DNA of 64,000 nt, from contig NZ_BNCH01000001.1 in assembly GCF_014656375.1 (NCBI RefSeq), forward strand, positions 310,001 through 374,000. The letters run 5' to 3'. Made by a program: the position numbers and the translations under genes. The DNA comes from Aliiroseovarius zhejiangensis. GTDB taxonomy: Bacteria > Pseudomonadota > Alphaproteobacteria > Rhodobacterales > Rhodobacteraceae. Below, in pieces: positions 18,732 through 27,957 of this stretch. Within the stretch, counting starts at the first letter, position 1, and every line of letters starts with the position of its first letter. The notes under the pieces were generated by a model. It saw only the letters and a list, made by a program, of their open reading frames with translations, was not told where the DNA came from and did not search any database.

Positions 18732-21700
18732 TCTGCTTCTCCCCGTCCTTGTCATAGAAAACCGGATCGCAGATCCGCGCCTTGATCACCGTGTTGGACC
18801 CATCCACCGTGGGGAAATCCAAGACCTCGCCCATGCGGTCGGGACCGTGTTTCACAAGCCCCATCGCGATGCCTTTTTTCAGCGTCGGCGAATAATAGGT
18901 CGAGGTGACGCGCCCGATCATGTTGCGCTGACCGTATTCGTTATCACCCTCGCCCACCGCATAGGCACCATCGGGCAGGACGGACCCGTCCAGCGTTTCA
19001 AGCCCAACCAGTTTCCAGCGATCCGGGTCGGTCATGTGACTGCGCTGCTGTGCCCGTTTGCCAAGGAAGTCCTCTTTCTTCTTTGAGATGGCCCAGTTCA
19101 GCCCCAGATCCTGCGGGATCACGGTGCCGTCGGTTTCGTCCCCGATCATGATAAAGCCCTTCTCGGCGCGCATGATGTGCAGACATTCGGTGCCGTATGG
19201 CATGACGCCGAACTCTTCACCGGCCTCAAGAAGCGTGTCCCAGAAGGCGCGGCCCTGGCTGGCGGGCACGGCAATTTCATACGACAGCTCGCCCGAGAAC
19301 GAGATGCGATAGACCCGCGCGTCGAACCCGCCAATCGTGCCGTCTTTCCACTGCATGAAGGGCAGCGTTTCCTTGGACACGTCCATGCCGCCCAGCTTCT
19401 CCAACAGCTTGCGGGCGTTGGGACCCACCACGGCGACCTGTGCCAGTTGCTCGGTCACGTTGGCGACGTAAACTTTCCAGTCCCACCATTCGGTCTGAAG
19501 CCATTCCTCCATCCACGCGTGGATGCGGTCGGCCCCGCCTGACGTGGTGTGGCACAGCCATGTGTCGTCATCAATGCGGGCCACAACACCGTCATCCGAG
19601 AGGAACCCGTTTTCCGAGCACATCAGACCATAGCGGCATTTGCCGACGGCCAAGTTCGACATCATGTTGGTGTACATCATGTCGAGGAACTTGCCCGCGT
19701 CCGGCCCCTTCACGATCAGCTTGCCCAGAGTCGAGGCATCCAGAAGCCCCAGCTTTTCACGGGTGTTCAGCACCTCGCGATGCACCGCCTGTTCATTGGT
19801 TTCGCCCGGCTTGGCATAGCAATAGGGGCGACGCCAATGACCGACAGGTTCCATATAAGCGCCCGCGTCTTCGTGCCACTGATGCATTGGCGTGCGCCGG
19901 ATCGGCTGGAAGATCTCGTGGCGTGCTTCGCCTGCAATCGCGCCGAAGCTGATCGGCGTGTAAGGCGGGCGGAATGTGGTTGTGCCGGTCGCCGGTATGG
20001 GTTGACCCAATGCATCAGAAAGAACGGCCAGGCCATTGATATTGGACAGTTTCCCCTGATCCGTCGCCATGCCCAAAGTGGTATACCGTTTGGTGTGCTC
20101 GACGCTCTCATAGCCCTCGCGCGCGGCCAGTTGCACATCCGACACCTTCACGTCATTCTGATAGTCCAGCCACATTTTCATGCGCTTTTGATGCCCTGCA
20201 CCCTGCGGCATGATCCAGACGGGGGCCATCGGCTGCGCCTCTTCGGCCTTGGCCTTGGGGCCAGCCTTGCGCACGGCTTTGCCGCCAGCAGCCTTCGCTG
20301 CCTGCTTGCCCGCCTCATAGGCATCGTCAAGTACGCCAGCCAGGTCCAGCGGACCCGACGCTGCCCCAGCCGTCACCACGAAGGGCTTGCCGTCATGGCT
20401 GGTGGGCGCACGGTCGGGGTCTGGGCGGAAATGCGATTGAGCTTCGTCCCAGATCAGTTTGCCACCGCAATGCGACCACAGGTGCACAACGGGGGACCAG
20501 CCGCCCGACATGGCAACCGCGTCACAGGCGATGTCTTCAAGGGCGGCGCCCTCACCTGCTTGCAGGCAGATCGAAACCCCGGTGACGCGCTTGCCGCCAT
20601 TGACCTTGGCAATCGCCCGACCGGGTTCCACCCGGATGCCCGCCGCGCGGGCTGCTTCGGCAAGTGGGCCGGTGGCCTCGGCGCGCGCATCGAGGATCAC
20701 AGGCACGTCCAGCCCCGCCTCTTTCAACGCCAGCGCGGTGCGATAGGCGTCGTCATTGTTGGTCACGACCACGGTCCGGTCGCCCACGGACACGCCCCAG
20801 TTCACGGCGTAGTCACGCACGGCCGAGGCCAGCATCACGCCGGGAATGTCGTTGCCCGCAAAGGACAACGGCCGTTCAATGGCGCCGGTCGCGGTGACGA
20901 TCTGCTTGGCCCGGATGCGCCACAGGCGGTGACGCGGACGATCGTCGCCCGGTGTATGATCTGCCACGCGCTCGTAACCGAGCACATAGCCGTGGTCATA
21001 CACACCGGACCCCATCATGCGGCTGCGCAGGGTAACATTGTCCATGCCTTCTAGCTCGGCCAAAGTGGTGGCGATCCAGTCGTCGGGCGACTGCCCGTCA
21101 ATCTCACCGCCATCTACAGGCGCACGTCCGCCCCAGTGGTGGGTCTGTTCCATCACCAGAACCTTCGCACCGGAACGGCCCGCGGCCAAAGCCGCCGCCA
21201 AACCAGCCACACCGCCACCGATCACGACCACATCCGTGTGGTGATAGTAATGTTCGTACCGATCCACGTCCGCCTCGGTCGGCACCTGGCCCAGCCCAGC
21301 GGATTTACGGATGATGGGCTCAAACACGTGTTTCCAAGCCGCCTGCGGCGCCATGAAGGTCTTGTAATAGAACCCTGCCGGCAGGAAACGCGCGGCATAG
21401 TTGTTCACCACGCCCACATCGAACTCAAGGCTCGGCCAGTGGTTCTGCGAGGTGCAGGTCAGCCCGTCAAACAGCTCGGTCGTGGTGACGCGCTGGTTGG
21501 GTTCAAAACGCCCGCCCTGCCCCAGATTGACCAAGGCGTTCGGCTCTTCCGCGCCCGAGGCGACGATGCCGCGCGGACGGTGATATTTGAACGACCGGCC
21601 CACCAGCATCTGGTCTTCGCCCAGAAGGGCCGCGGCCAGCGTGTCGCCCTCATACCCCTTCATGCGTTTTCCGTTGAAGGTGAAGTTCTTCGGTTTCGAC

Positions 21701-21741
21701 CGGTCGATCAGACGACCGCCCTGTGCCAGACGGGTGCTCAT
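18724..21741 (-). CDS. soxA: Sarcosine oxidase alpha subunit
   Basis: A 1005-residue subunit. In order: an N-terminal 2Fe-2S-like fold lacking the cluster (Fer2_3 type), a Rossmann domain with VVVIGGGVAGLAAALAAG at about residues 170-190 that binds NAD in known enzymes, a second dinucleotide fold, and a C-terminal GcvT-type folate domain (about residues 600-990) that takes formaldehyde from the beta subunit to tetrahydrofolate. The ATG at 21741 follows GGGAGG and overlaps the soxD stop as ATGA. Length is normal for the family. Confidence 0.95.
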   Translation of the reverse strand: MSTRLAQGGRLIDRSKPKNFTFNGKRMKGYEGDTLAAALLGEDQMLVGRSFKYHRPRGIVASGAEEPNALVNLGQGGRFEPNQRVTTTELFDGLTCTSQNHWPSLEFDVGVVNNYAARFLPAGFYYKTFMAPQAAWKHVFEPIIRKSAGLGQVPTEADVDRYEHYYHHTDVVVIGGGVAGLAAALAAGRSGAKVLVMEQTHHWGGRAPVDGGEIDGQSPDDWIATTLAELEGMDNVTLRSRMMGSGVYDHGYVLGYERVADHTPGDDRPRHRLWRIRAKQIVTATGAIERPLSFAGNDIPGVMLASAVRDYAVNWGVSVGDRTVVVTNNDDAYRTALALKEAGLDVPVILDARAEATGPLAEAARAAGIRVEPGRAIAKVNGGKRVTGVSICLQAGEGAALEDIACDAVAMSGGWSPVVHLWSHCGGKLIWDEAQSHFRPDPDRAPTSHDGKPFVVTAGAASGPLDLAGVLDDAYEAGKQAAKAAGGKAVRKAGPKAKAEEAQPMAPVWIMPQGAGHQKRMKMWLDYQNDVKVSDVQLAAREGYESVEHTKRYTTLGMATDQGKLSNINGLAVLSDALGQPIPATGTTTFRPPYTPISFGAIAGEARHEIFQPIRRTPMHQWHEDAGAYMEPVGHWRRPYCYAKPGETNEQAVHREVLNTREKLGLLDASTLGKLIVKGPDAGKFLDMMYTNMMSNLAVGKCRYGLMCSENGFLSDDGVVARIDDDTWLCHTTSGGADRIHAWMEEWLQTEWWDWKVYVANVTEQLAQVAVVGPNARKLLEKLGGMDVSKETLPFMQWKDGTIGGFDARVYRISFSGELSYEIAVPASQGRAFWDTLLEAGEEFGVMPYGTECLHIMRAEKGFIMIGDETDGTVIPQDLGLNWAISKKKEDFLGKRAQQRSHMTDPDRWKLVGLETLDGSVLPDGAYAVGEGDNEYGQRNMIGRVTSTYYSPTLKKGIAMGLVKHGPDRMGEVLDFPTVDGSNTVIKARICDPVFYDKDGEKQNV

Positions 21742-22061
21742 GTCCAGCCCTCCCATTCAGGGTGTTTCTTTTTGACCGCGTTGATGATCGCCTTGGGCGG
21801 CTCATAGGTCTGGGCGGAATAGGTGCCGTAAACCTCAAGCGTCATGGTGTTGCGCGCCGCGTGGAACCACTTGCCGCAGCCCGAGACATGCCGCCAGCGT
21901 TCAAAATGAATCCCTTTCGGGTTCTTGCGGTGAAACAGATAGGTCTCGAACTCATCATCCGACGAGCCGGGACCGAAACGCTTCAGATGCGCCTCGCCGC
22001 CGCCATGCAGGTCTGTTTCATCGGCCATCACGCCGCAATAGGGGCATTCAAGGATCAGCAT
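21738..22061 (-). CDS. soxD: Sarcosine oxidase delta subunit, zinc-binding
   Basis: A 107-residue subunit. The family's zinc ligands are recognisable as Cys6 and Cys9 (CPYC) and His58 and Cys62 (HVSGC). The start at 22061 follows GGAG and gives the conserved N-terminus MLILECPYCG. It overlaps soxA by 4 bases. Its Shine-Dalgarno lies inside the 3' end of the orphan gene upstream, with 7 bases of coding overlap, so soxD now depends on passage through that inserted gene. Confidence 0.95.
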   Translation of the reverse strand: MLILECPYCGVMADETDLHGGGEAHLKRFGPGSSDDEFETYLFHRKNPKGIHFERWRHVSGCGKWFHAARNTMTLEVYGTYSAQTYEPPKAIINAVKKKHPEWEGWT

Positions 22062-22612
22062 GCCATACTCCTCGAGCAAACTCGTTCGATTATCAAATCT
22101 CCAAATCCAGTTTGGAGTGTTCCTAGTATTACGACCGCAGCCTGCATCACTTCGCTCGCACGAAGCGTGCGAGACACCCATGCATCTGCATTCTTCTGCT
22201 GTTCGCCAACGGCATCCAGATCTCGTTTAGTCGCTTCTAAATCTCGATTGAATGCACTCTCACTTTTGCCATGAGGAACATTTGCAAGCTCCTCAATAAC
22301 GGGATTCGGGGTTTCACCACTCTCGCGTATTTGAGATGCAAGTACTTTAGCGAGCAGCGCGTTTTTTGCGTTTGCTACTTCTATGCCTTCTGAAAGGCTC
22401 AGTATTTGCTTCTGGGTCAGTGTGCTTTCATCGCGTTGACCCGGTACCGCCGATGTTCCGTGTTCTTGAAGCACGAAATACAGCACGGCTACAGCGATAC
22501 CCATTGCACCGAGCCTTTGAAACAGGTCCGCGTCACCAACTGCAGCGCAATAAACTGATCCGACCAACCAGATCGCAATTAGTAGCCAGCAAAGGACATC
22601 AACTCGGTTCAA
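22055..22612 (-). CDS. Orphan membrane protein wedged between soxB and soxD
   Basis: A 185-residue protein of unknown function. Two hydrophobic segments lie at the N-terminus (about residues 5-25 and 33-48), a charged helical middle (about residues 60-150, rich in Glu, Lys and Gln) follows, and a C-terminal hydrophobic stretch reads VVILGTLQTGFGDLI. Start is TTG at 22612, whose bases overlap the soxB TGA; GGGGG lies about 8 bases upstream. Sampled lines are near 45-47% GC against about 62% around it, and codon use is unlike its neighbours. It breaks the normally adjacent soxB-soxD pair yet overlaps both, which suggests a transferred gene fitted into the operon. Confidence 0.75.
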   Translation of the reverse strand: MNRVDVLCWLLIAIWLVGSVYCAAVGDADLFQRLGAMGIAVAVLYFVLQEHGTSAVPGQRDESTLTQKQILSLSEGIEVANAKNALLAKVLASQIRESGETPNPVIEELANVPHGKSESAFNRDLEATKRDLDAVGEQQKNADAWVSRTLRASEVMQAAVVILGTLQTGFGDLIIERVCSRSMAC

Positions 22613-23856
22613 TGCGCCACCCCCGCTGCCACGCTTTCATCAATAAAGCGCCCTTCGGTGAAGCGGTTCAGACCGAATGCGCCGGCCAGTGCGCCGGGTT
22701 CGCCTTTGGCGACGGTTTCGGCCATGGCCCAGCCCGATCCTGGGATCGCCTTGAAGCCGCCGGTGCCCCAGCCGCAGTTGATAAAGCAGTTGCCCAGCGG
22801 CGTCTTGCCGATGATGGGCGAGCGGTCGCCCGTCACGTCCACGATGCCGCCCCATTGGCGCAGCATTTTCAGGCGCGAGATGATCGGAAAGGTCTCGACC
22901 AGGGCGCGCACGGTTTCCTCGATGTGATGGAACGATCCGCGCTGGGTGTAGTTGTTATACCCGTCGGTACCGCCGCCAATCACAAGCTCGCCCTTGTCGG
23001 ACTGAGACATGTAACCGTGCACGGTATTGGCCATCACAACCACGTCGATGCAGGGTTTGATCGGCTCGGACACCAGAGCCTGAAGCGCGACGCTTTCCAT
23101 CGGCAAACGGAAGCCCGCCATGTCAGCCAGATGGCTTGCGTTGCCCGCCACCACCATCGCCAGCTTGTCGCAATCAATCTGTCCTTGGTTGGTGTCAACG
23201 CCCGTGACCTTGCCGCCTGATTGGCGCACACCGGTCACTTCGCATTTCTGGATGATGTCCATGCCCATGTCAGAGCACGCCCGCGCATAGCCCCACGCCA
23301 CCGCATCGTGGCGCGCGGTGCCCGCGCGGTCCTGCCACAACGCGCCCAGAACGGGATAGCGCGGGCCGTTGATGTTCATGATCGGCACCAGCTCTTTCAC
23401 GCGCTGGGGGCTGATGAACTCGGTCTTCACACCTTGCAGCGCGTTGGCATGCGCCGTGCGCTCATACCCGCGCACCTCGCTTTCGGTCTGGGCCAGCATC
23501 ATGACACCGCGCGGGCTGAACATGACGTTGTAGTTCAGGTCCTGGCTCATCGTCTCGTACAGAGACCGCGCTTTTTCATAGATCGCCGCCGAGGGGTCTT
23601 GCAGATAGTTCGAGCGAATAATGGTGGTGTTGCGACCCGTGTTGCCACCACCCAGCCAGCCCTTTTCGATGATCGCCACATTGGTGATACCGAAATTCTT
23701 GCCCAGATAGAACGCCGTGGCCAATCCGTGGCCACCTGCGCCCACGATGATCACATCGTATTTCTTCTTGGGTTTCGGCGATGCCCAGGCCCGCTCCCAT
23801 CCCTGATGATAACGCGCAGCTTCCCGCGCAATGGCAAATGCCGAATAACGTCGCAT
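22609..23856 (-). CDS. soxB: Sarcosine oxidase beta subunit
   Basis: A 415-residue flavoprotein carrying the sarcosine dehydrogenation site. The FAD motif VIIVGAGGHGLATAFYLG is at about residues 33-50, and the conserved GRNTTIIRSNYL follows. In characterised enzymes this subunit binds non-covalent FAD and covalent FMN through a His. The ATG at 23856 follows GGGAG and gives the typical N-terminus MRRYSAFAIAREA. It leads the operon soxB-orphan-soxD-soxA-soxG and is divergent from ccmI. I did not recognise an operator in the 214-base intergenic region. Confidence 0.95.
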   Translation of the reverse strand: MRRYSAFAIAREAARYHQGWERAWASPKPKKKYDVIIVGAGGHGLATAFYLGKNFGITNVAIIEKGWLGGGNTGRNTTIIRSNYLQDPSAAIYEKARSLYETMSQDLNYNVMFSPRGVMMLAQTESEVRGYERTAHANALQGVKTEFISPQRVKELVPIMNINGPRYPVLGALWQDRAGTARHDAVAWGYARACSDMGMDIIQKCEVTGVRQSGGKVTGVDTNQGQIDCDKLAMVVAGNASHLADMAGFRLPMESVALQALVSEPIKPCIDVVVMANTVHGYMSQSDKGELVIGGGTDGYNNYTQRGSFHHIEETVRALVETFPIISRLKMLRQWGGIVDVTGDRSPIIGKTPLGNCFINCGWGTGGFKAIPGSGWAMAETVAKGEPGALAGAFGLNRFTEGRFIDESVAAGVAH

Positions 23857-24070
23857 GCGATTCTCCCGATCGGGCAGAGTGTTCATGTCGTTTTTAGCGT
23901 TCAGCGACGATTTCGAAGCGCAATCCTGCGTCATATGGAAAGAAAAAGGCGACATGCCCGACGATTTTCTTTTCCCAGCGAGAACGTGATTGTCGCAGGG
24001 GGTCTTTAAGGGTTTTGTCCGACCTCGTTGCGCATTACATCAAGGGGAAACGCAAGCTCGCGGAGGAAAC

Positions 24071-25336
24071 ATGGTTTTCTGGCTGATCATCGGGGCGCTG
24101 ACCCTTGCCACCATTCTTGTTCTGGCGCGGCAGATGCTGCGCCCGCGCAACGATGAGAACCTGACCGATGGCGATGCCACCCGGCTCAGCTCTGACATGA
24201 AGGTCTATCGCGACCAGCTCAACGAACTGGACCGTGACGTGGCGCGCGGCACCGTGACCGCACAGGACGCCGACCGCGCCCGGGTCGAGATTTCGCGCCG
24301 CTTGCTGGAAGCCGACAAGGCCGCACAGGCCAAGGCGCGGCCAACGGATGCCCCTCAGACAATCAGCCAGGTCACGATCGCCCTCTGTGCCATTCTGTTG
24401 GCCACGGGTGCGTTCGGGCTTTACTGGGTGCTGGGCTCGCCGGGGTTGCAGGACCTGGGACGTGACAAGCGCATCGCGATGAGCCAGGAAATGCGCGAAA
24501 GCCGTCCCAGCCAGGCCGAAGTCGAAGCCGAAATGCCGCCCTGGCCCGGCCCCCCTGCCGAAGCGCCCGCCGACTATCTTGACCTGATCCAGGGCTTGCG
24601 CGATGCGGTCGCCAAGAACCCTGACGACGTGCGGGGGCTGGACCTGCTGGCCCAACACGAAGCCGCCCTTGGCAACATGATCGCCGCCCGCAAAGCGATG
24701 GGACATCTGCTTGAGGTGAAAGGCGACGCCGCCACGGCGGATGATTACGTCAGGCAAGCCGACCTTCTGGTCAACGCCGCCGGTGGCTTCATTTCACCCG
24801 AGGCGGAAGAGATGCTCAGAAATGCGATGGCGCGTGACCCCAATCACCAGCTGGCGCGTTACTACACCGGCCTGCTGTTTGCCCAGAACGGCCGCCCCGA
24901 CATGGCGTTCCGCCTGTGGCGCGGGCTGCTCGAGGAGGGGCCGGAAACTGCGATCTGGTGGACCTCGGTGCGCTCGCAAATCGGCAGCCTCGCGGCCTAT
25001 GCCGGTGTTGACTACACGCCGCCGGAAGCCCCAACGCGCCCCGCTGCCCCGAACCTGTCCGGCCCCAGCGCCGACGACATCGCCGCCGCACAGGAGATGA
25101 GTGAAGAGGATCGCACCGCGATGATCCAGGGGATGATCGACCAGCTCTCTGACCGGCTCGCCACCGAAGGCGGCACGCCCGAGGAATGGGCCCGCCTGAT
25201 CAGCGTGCTGGGCGTCGTCGGCAATACCGAACGCGCCAGCGCCATCTGGGACGAAGCACAAACCCGGTTCAAGGACCACCCCGAGGCGCTGACCACGGTA
25301 CGCGATGCCGCCCGACAGGCCGGGGTTGCCCCGTGA
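24071..25336 (+). CDS. ccmI: Cytochrome c biogenesis protein CcmI (CycH)
   Basis: A 421-residue member of the system I haem ligation machinery, which presents apocytochrome c to CcmF/CcmH. Two membrane helices are visible (residues 1-20 and about 95-115) with a basic/acidic loop between, then a periplasmic TPR domain. The ATG at 24071 has GGAGG 4 bases upstream. The stop overlaps the ruvX start as GTGA. The other ccm genes are not in the window. Confidence 0.9.
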   Translation: MVFWLIIGALTLATILVLARQMLRPRNDENLTDGDATRLSSDMKVYRDQLNELDRDVARGTVTAQDADRARVEISRRLLEADKAAQAKARPTDAPQTISQVTIALCAILLATGAFGLYWVLGSPGLQDLGRDKRIAMSQEMRESRPSQAEVEAEMPPWPGPPAEAPADYLDLIQGLRDAVAKNPDDVRGLDLLAQHEAALGNMIAARKAMGHLLEVKGDAATADDYVRQADLLVNAAGGFISPEAEEMLRNAMARDPNHQLARYYTGLLFAQNGRPDMAFRLWRGLLEEGPETAIWWTSVRSQIGSLAAYAGVDYTPPEAPTRPAAPNLSGPSADDIAAAQEMSEEDRTAMIQGMIDQLSDRLATEGGTPEEWARLISVLGVVGNTERASAIWDEAQTRFKDHPEALTTVRDAARQAGVAP

Positions 25337-25797
25337 TCCTGGACACGGTCGAAGCCTTCGCCTGCGCCCTGCCCCCGATGACCGCCCTTGCCGGTCTGGA
25401 CCTTGGCACCAAGACCATCGGCGTGGCGGTGTCCGACCGGATGCGGCAGATCTCGACCCCTTTGGAAACGATCAGGCGCACCAAGTTCACCGCCGATGCA
25501 GCCAGAGTGCTGACAATCGCAAAGGAGCGTGACCTGGGCGGTCTGATCCTGGGCCTGCCCCGCAACATGGATGGCAGCGAAGGCCCGCGCGCCCAATCCA
25601 CCCGCGCCTTTGCCCGCAACCTCGAAAAACTGACCGACCTTCCGATCACCTTTTGGGATGAACGTCTGTCCACCGTCGCCGCCGAACGCGCCCTGCTCGA
25701 GGCGGATACGTCCCGAAAACGTCGCGCCGAGGTGATCGACCACGTCGCCGCCGGGTATATCCTGCAAGGTGTATTGGACCGAATGAGGCATCTGTAA
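25333..25797 (+). CDS. ruvX: Pre-16S rRNA nuclease / Holliday-junction resolvase-like protein RuvX (YqgF)
   Basis: A 154-residue RNase H-fold nuclease, in Escherichia coli needed for 16S rRNA 5' end maturation. Motifs GLDLGTKTIGVAVSD, GLPRNMDGSEG, WDERLSTVAAE and VIDHVAAGYILQ contain the acidic catalytic residues. The GTG at 25333 overlaps the ccmI stop and gives the N-terminus usual in Rhodobacterales; the ATG at 25378 is possible but would remove it. The last base of its stop is shared with the following ATG. Confidence 0.92.
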   Translation: MILDTVEAFACALPPMTALAGLDLGTKTIGVAVSDRMRQISTPLETIRRTKFTADAARVLTIAKERDLGGLILGLPRNMDGSEGPRAQSTRAFARNLEKLTDLPITFWDERLSTVAAERALLEADTSRKRRAEVIDHVAAGYILQGVLDRMRHL

Positions 25798-26024
25798 TGT
25801 CGGACGACATCTGGAAACGGGACGAGGTGGACAGCCCCTGCATCAAGGTCTGCGTCGTTCACCCGACGGCGCGCATCTGCACAGGATGCTATCGCACGAT
25901 GGACGAGATTGCCGGCTGGTCCCGCCTGTCACCCGATGCCCGACGCGCGGTTCTGGCGGACCTGCCAGGCCGAAAATCGCAAGTGGCAACACGGCGCGGG
26001 GGTCGCAAGGGCCGTCTCGCATAG
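25797..26024 (+). CDS. DUF1289 small cysteine-rich protein
   Basis: A 75-residue protein of the DUF1289 family, recognised by SPCIKVCVVHP, CTGCYRTMDEIAGW and LSPDARRAVL. The four Cys (CxxxC and CxxC) suggest metal or Fe-S binding, but the function is unknown. A basic tail RRGGRKGR ends it. It begins within the ruvX stop (TAATG) and so belongs to the ccmI-ruvX unit. Confidence 0.85.
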   Translation: MSDDIWKRDEVDSPCIKVCVVHPTARICTGCYRTMDEIAGWSRLSPDARRAVLADLPGRKSQVATRRGGRKGRLA

Positions 26025-26111
26025 ACGTGACCATTGCGACCGGAAACGTGAAACGGCCTGACAGGTCAGCCCCCTATGATGCTCAGGATGCATGCGGAAA
26101 AAGGGCTGGCC

Positions 26112-26495
26112 ATGACACTACTCATTCGATGTGCGATCACGCTTTCGATGCTGGTGATTGCGTCCCCCCTTTTCGCCATCGACTGGAAAACACGCCCGAC
26201 CGATAACCGGCTTGACCAAACAGACCTGACCCGCCTGATCACGGGCCAAACCCTGACGTTCCATGACGGGGCTCTGTCGGTCTTCCACACGGACGGAAGG
26301 TACGCCTACACCTATGGCGGCGGGGGAACGTGGTTCGGGCACTACCGGATCGAAGCGGATGGCACGGCCTGCATCACCTTCGTGACCGGGATGTCCCGCT
26401 GCGACCTGTACGTATTGCATGAGAACGATCTGGTGCTGATCACACAGGAGGGGCTTCGCTTCCCGATCCGATCCATCACACAAATCTCACAATGA
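26112..26495 (+). CDS. Secreted hypothetical protein
   Basis: A 127-residue protein I do not recognise by family. A clear signal peptide (LLIRCAITLSMLVIASPLFA) is followed by a beta-rich domain with GRYAYTYGGGGTWFGHYRI and two Cys about 10 residues apart that may pair in the periplasm. AGGG precedes the ATG at 26112. An inverted pair of rhodobacterial intergenic repeats follows it. It resembles small periplasmic domains that report an amount or a dye-like ligand, but no role can be assigned. Confidence 0.75.
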   Translation: MTLLIRCAITLSMLVIASPLFAIDWKTRPTDNRLDQTDLTRLITGQTLTFHDGALSVFHTDGRYAYTYGGGGTWFGHYRIEADGTACITFVTGMSRCDLYVLHENDLVLITQEGLRFPIRSITQISQ

Positions 26496-26518
26496 CCACC
26501 AGCGGCGGCCCCGAACAA

Positions 26519-26726
26519 AGGGGCCTTGCCCCTCGCACCCTTGGTGCTCACTCCAGGATATTTTCAGCCAGAAGAACACGGGGGCGGCTCTCCAGCCGTT
26601 GAAGGATCGGCAGGCTGAATGGTCATGTCTATGCCGCCTACCGCGCAGTTGCGTGTCATCCGCGCTTCTTCTGGCTAAAAATATCCTGGGGGTGAGAGCC
26701 CTTGGCTCGAGGGGGCAACGCCCCCT
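26519..26726. repeat. Inverted pair of Rhodobacterales intergenic repeats
   Basis: Two related copies face each other, at about 26519-26576 and 26666-26726. Shared core: TTCTTCTGGCTRAAAATATC then CTGG (minus-strand sense for the left copy, plus for the right). Each copy then has two small hairpins: GCACC/GGTGC and GGGG/CCCC on the left, AGCC/GGCT and GGGGGC/GCCCCC on the right. They lie between the converging hypothetical gene and ispG and may act as a two-way terminator. I recall similar elements as frequent in this order, but no count was run. Confidence 0.75.
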
Positions 26727-26733
26727 GTTCCCG

Positions 26734-27858
26734 TTATTCAGCGGCGGCCTCGGCCTGTGCGTCGAGCTCCGCGGCACGCTTTTCGACAAGGTCGACGATA
26801 TGGTCGATCATCTTTTCATTGTCGAGCTTGTGATCCTGCTTGCCCGCCAGATAGACCATACCCGACCCGGCGCCGCCGCCAGTGAAGCCGACATCCGTCA
26901 TCAATGCCTCGCCCGGCCCGTTCACCACGCAACCGATGATCGACAGGCTCATCGGGGTGTGGATATGGGCCAGGCGCTCTTCCAGGGTGGCGACGGTCTG
27001 GATCACGTCAAACCCCTGACGGGCGCAGGACGGGCAGGAAATGATGTTCACACCCCGATGGCGCAGCCCAAGGCTTTTGAGGATCTCGAACCCCACTTTC
27101 ACCTCTTCCACCGGGTCCGCAGACAGGCTGACGCGGATCGTGTCGCCGATTCCGGCCCAAAGCAGGCTGCCCAGACCGATGGCGCTTTTGATGGTGCCGG
27201 ACACAAACCCGCCCGCTTCGGTGATGCCCAGGTGAATCGGGGCGTCCGTTGCGTCGGCAATGCCATGATAGGCGGCGGCAGACAGGAACACGTCTGACGC
27301 CTTCACGCTGATCTTGTAGTCGTGAAAATCATTGTCTTCGAGGATGCGGATATGATCCAACCCGCTTTCCACCATCGCCTCGGGGCAGGGTTCGCCGTAT
27401 TTTTCCAACAGATGACGTTCCAGCGATCCGGCATTGACGCCGATACGGATCGAGCATCCGTGGTCCTTCGCGGCTTTGATCACCTCGCGTACGCGGGTCT
27501 CATCGCCGATGTTGCCGGGGTTGATCCGCAGGCAGGCCGCGCCCGCTTCGGCCGCTTCGATGGCGCGTTTGTAGTGGAAATGGATGTCGGCCACGATCGG
27601 CACCGGGCTTTCGGCGGTGATCTCTTTCAGGGCTTTCGTCGACGCGACATCGGGGCACGAGATGCGCACGATATCGGCCCCGGCCTCGGCCGCCGCCAAC
27701 ACCTGTGCCAGAGTTGCCTTTACATCCGAGCTGTCCGTGTTCGTCATCGTTTGCACGGCAATCGGTGCGCCGCCACCGACCGGCACATTGCCCACCATGA
27801 CCTGCCGCGATTTCCGACGTTCGATATTGCGCCAGGGACGGATTGGATTGTGAGACAT
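26734..27858 (-). CDS. ispG: 4-hydroxy-3-methylbut-2-enyl-diphosphate synthase (flavodoxin) IspG
   Basis: A 374-residue Fe-S enzyme of the non-mevalonate isoprenoid pathway, converting MEcPP to HMBPP. The TIM-barrel part begins with [17 protein letters not shown]. The 4Fe-4S ligands appear in [12 protein letters not shown] and [10 protein letters not shown]. The ATG at 27858 follows AGGGGG. It is downstream of the RodZ-like gene on the same strand, an arrangement common in proteobacteria. Confidence 0.96.
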   Translation of the reverse strand: MSHNPIRPWRNIERRKSRQVMVGNVPVGGGAPIAVQTMTNTDSSDVKATLAQVLAAAEAGADIVRISCPDVASTKALKEITAESPVPIVADIHFHYKRAIEAAEAGAACLRINPGNIGDETRVREVIKAAKDHGCSIRIGVNAGSLERHLLEKYGEPCPEAMVESGLDHIRILEDNDFHDYKISVKASDVFLSAAAYHGIADATDAPIHLGITEAGGFVSGTIKSAIGLGSLLWAGIGDTIRVSLSADPVEEVKVGFEILKSLGLRHRGVNIISCPSCARQGFDVIQTVATLEERLAHIHTPMSLSIIGCVVNGPGEALMTDVGFTGGGAGSGMVYLAGKQDHKLDNEKMIDHIVDLVEKRAAELDAQAEAAAE

Positions 27859-27957
27859 GGGGATCCCCCTTTCGCCGACAAGTTTGCGGTCAGGGATAGC
27901 GCGCGGCGGGCGTGGCGACAAGCACACAACGCCTCGACCGGGCTGTGATTTCAGTGG

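Noticed and set aside
19549-21054. A 501-codon open frame on the plus strand
   Set aside because: Antisense to soxA; no start signal or recognisable domain.
22055-22612. Insertion sequence or prophage remnant in the sox operon
   Set aside because: No transposase, terminal inverted repeats or target duplication are visible. It is a single intact open frame.
23857-24070. Glycine riboswitch or GbdR-type operator before soxB
   Set aside because: I could not find the conserved glycine-aptamer core or a convincing dyad in the 214 bases between soxB and ccmI.
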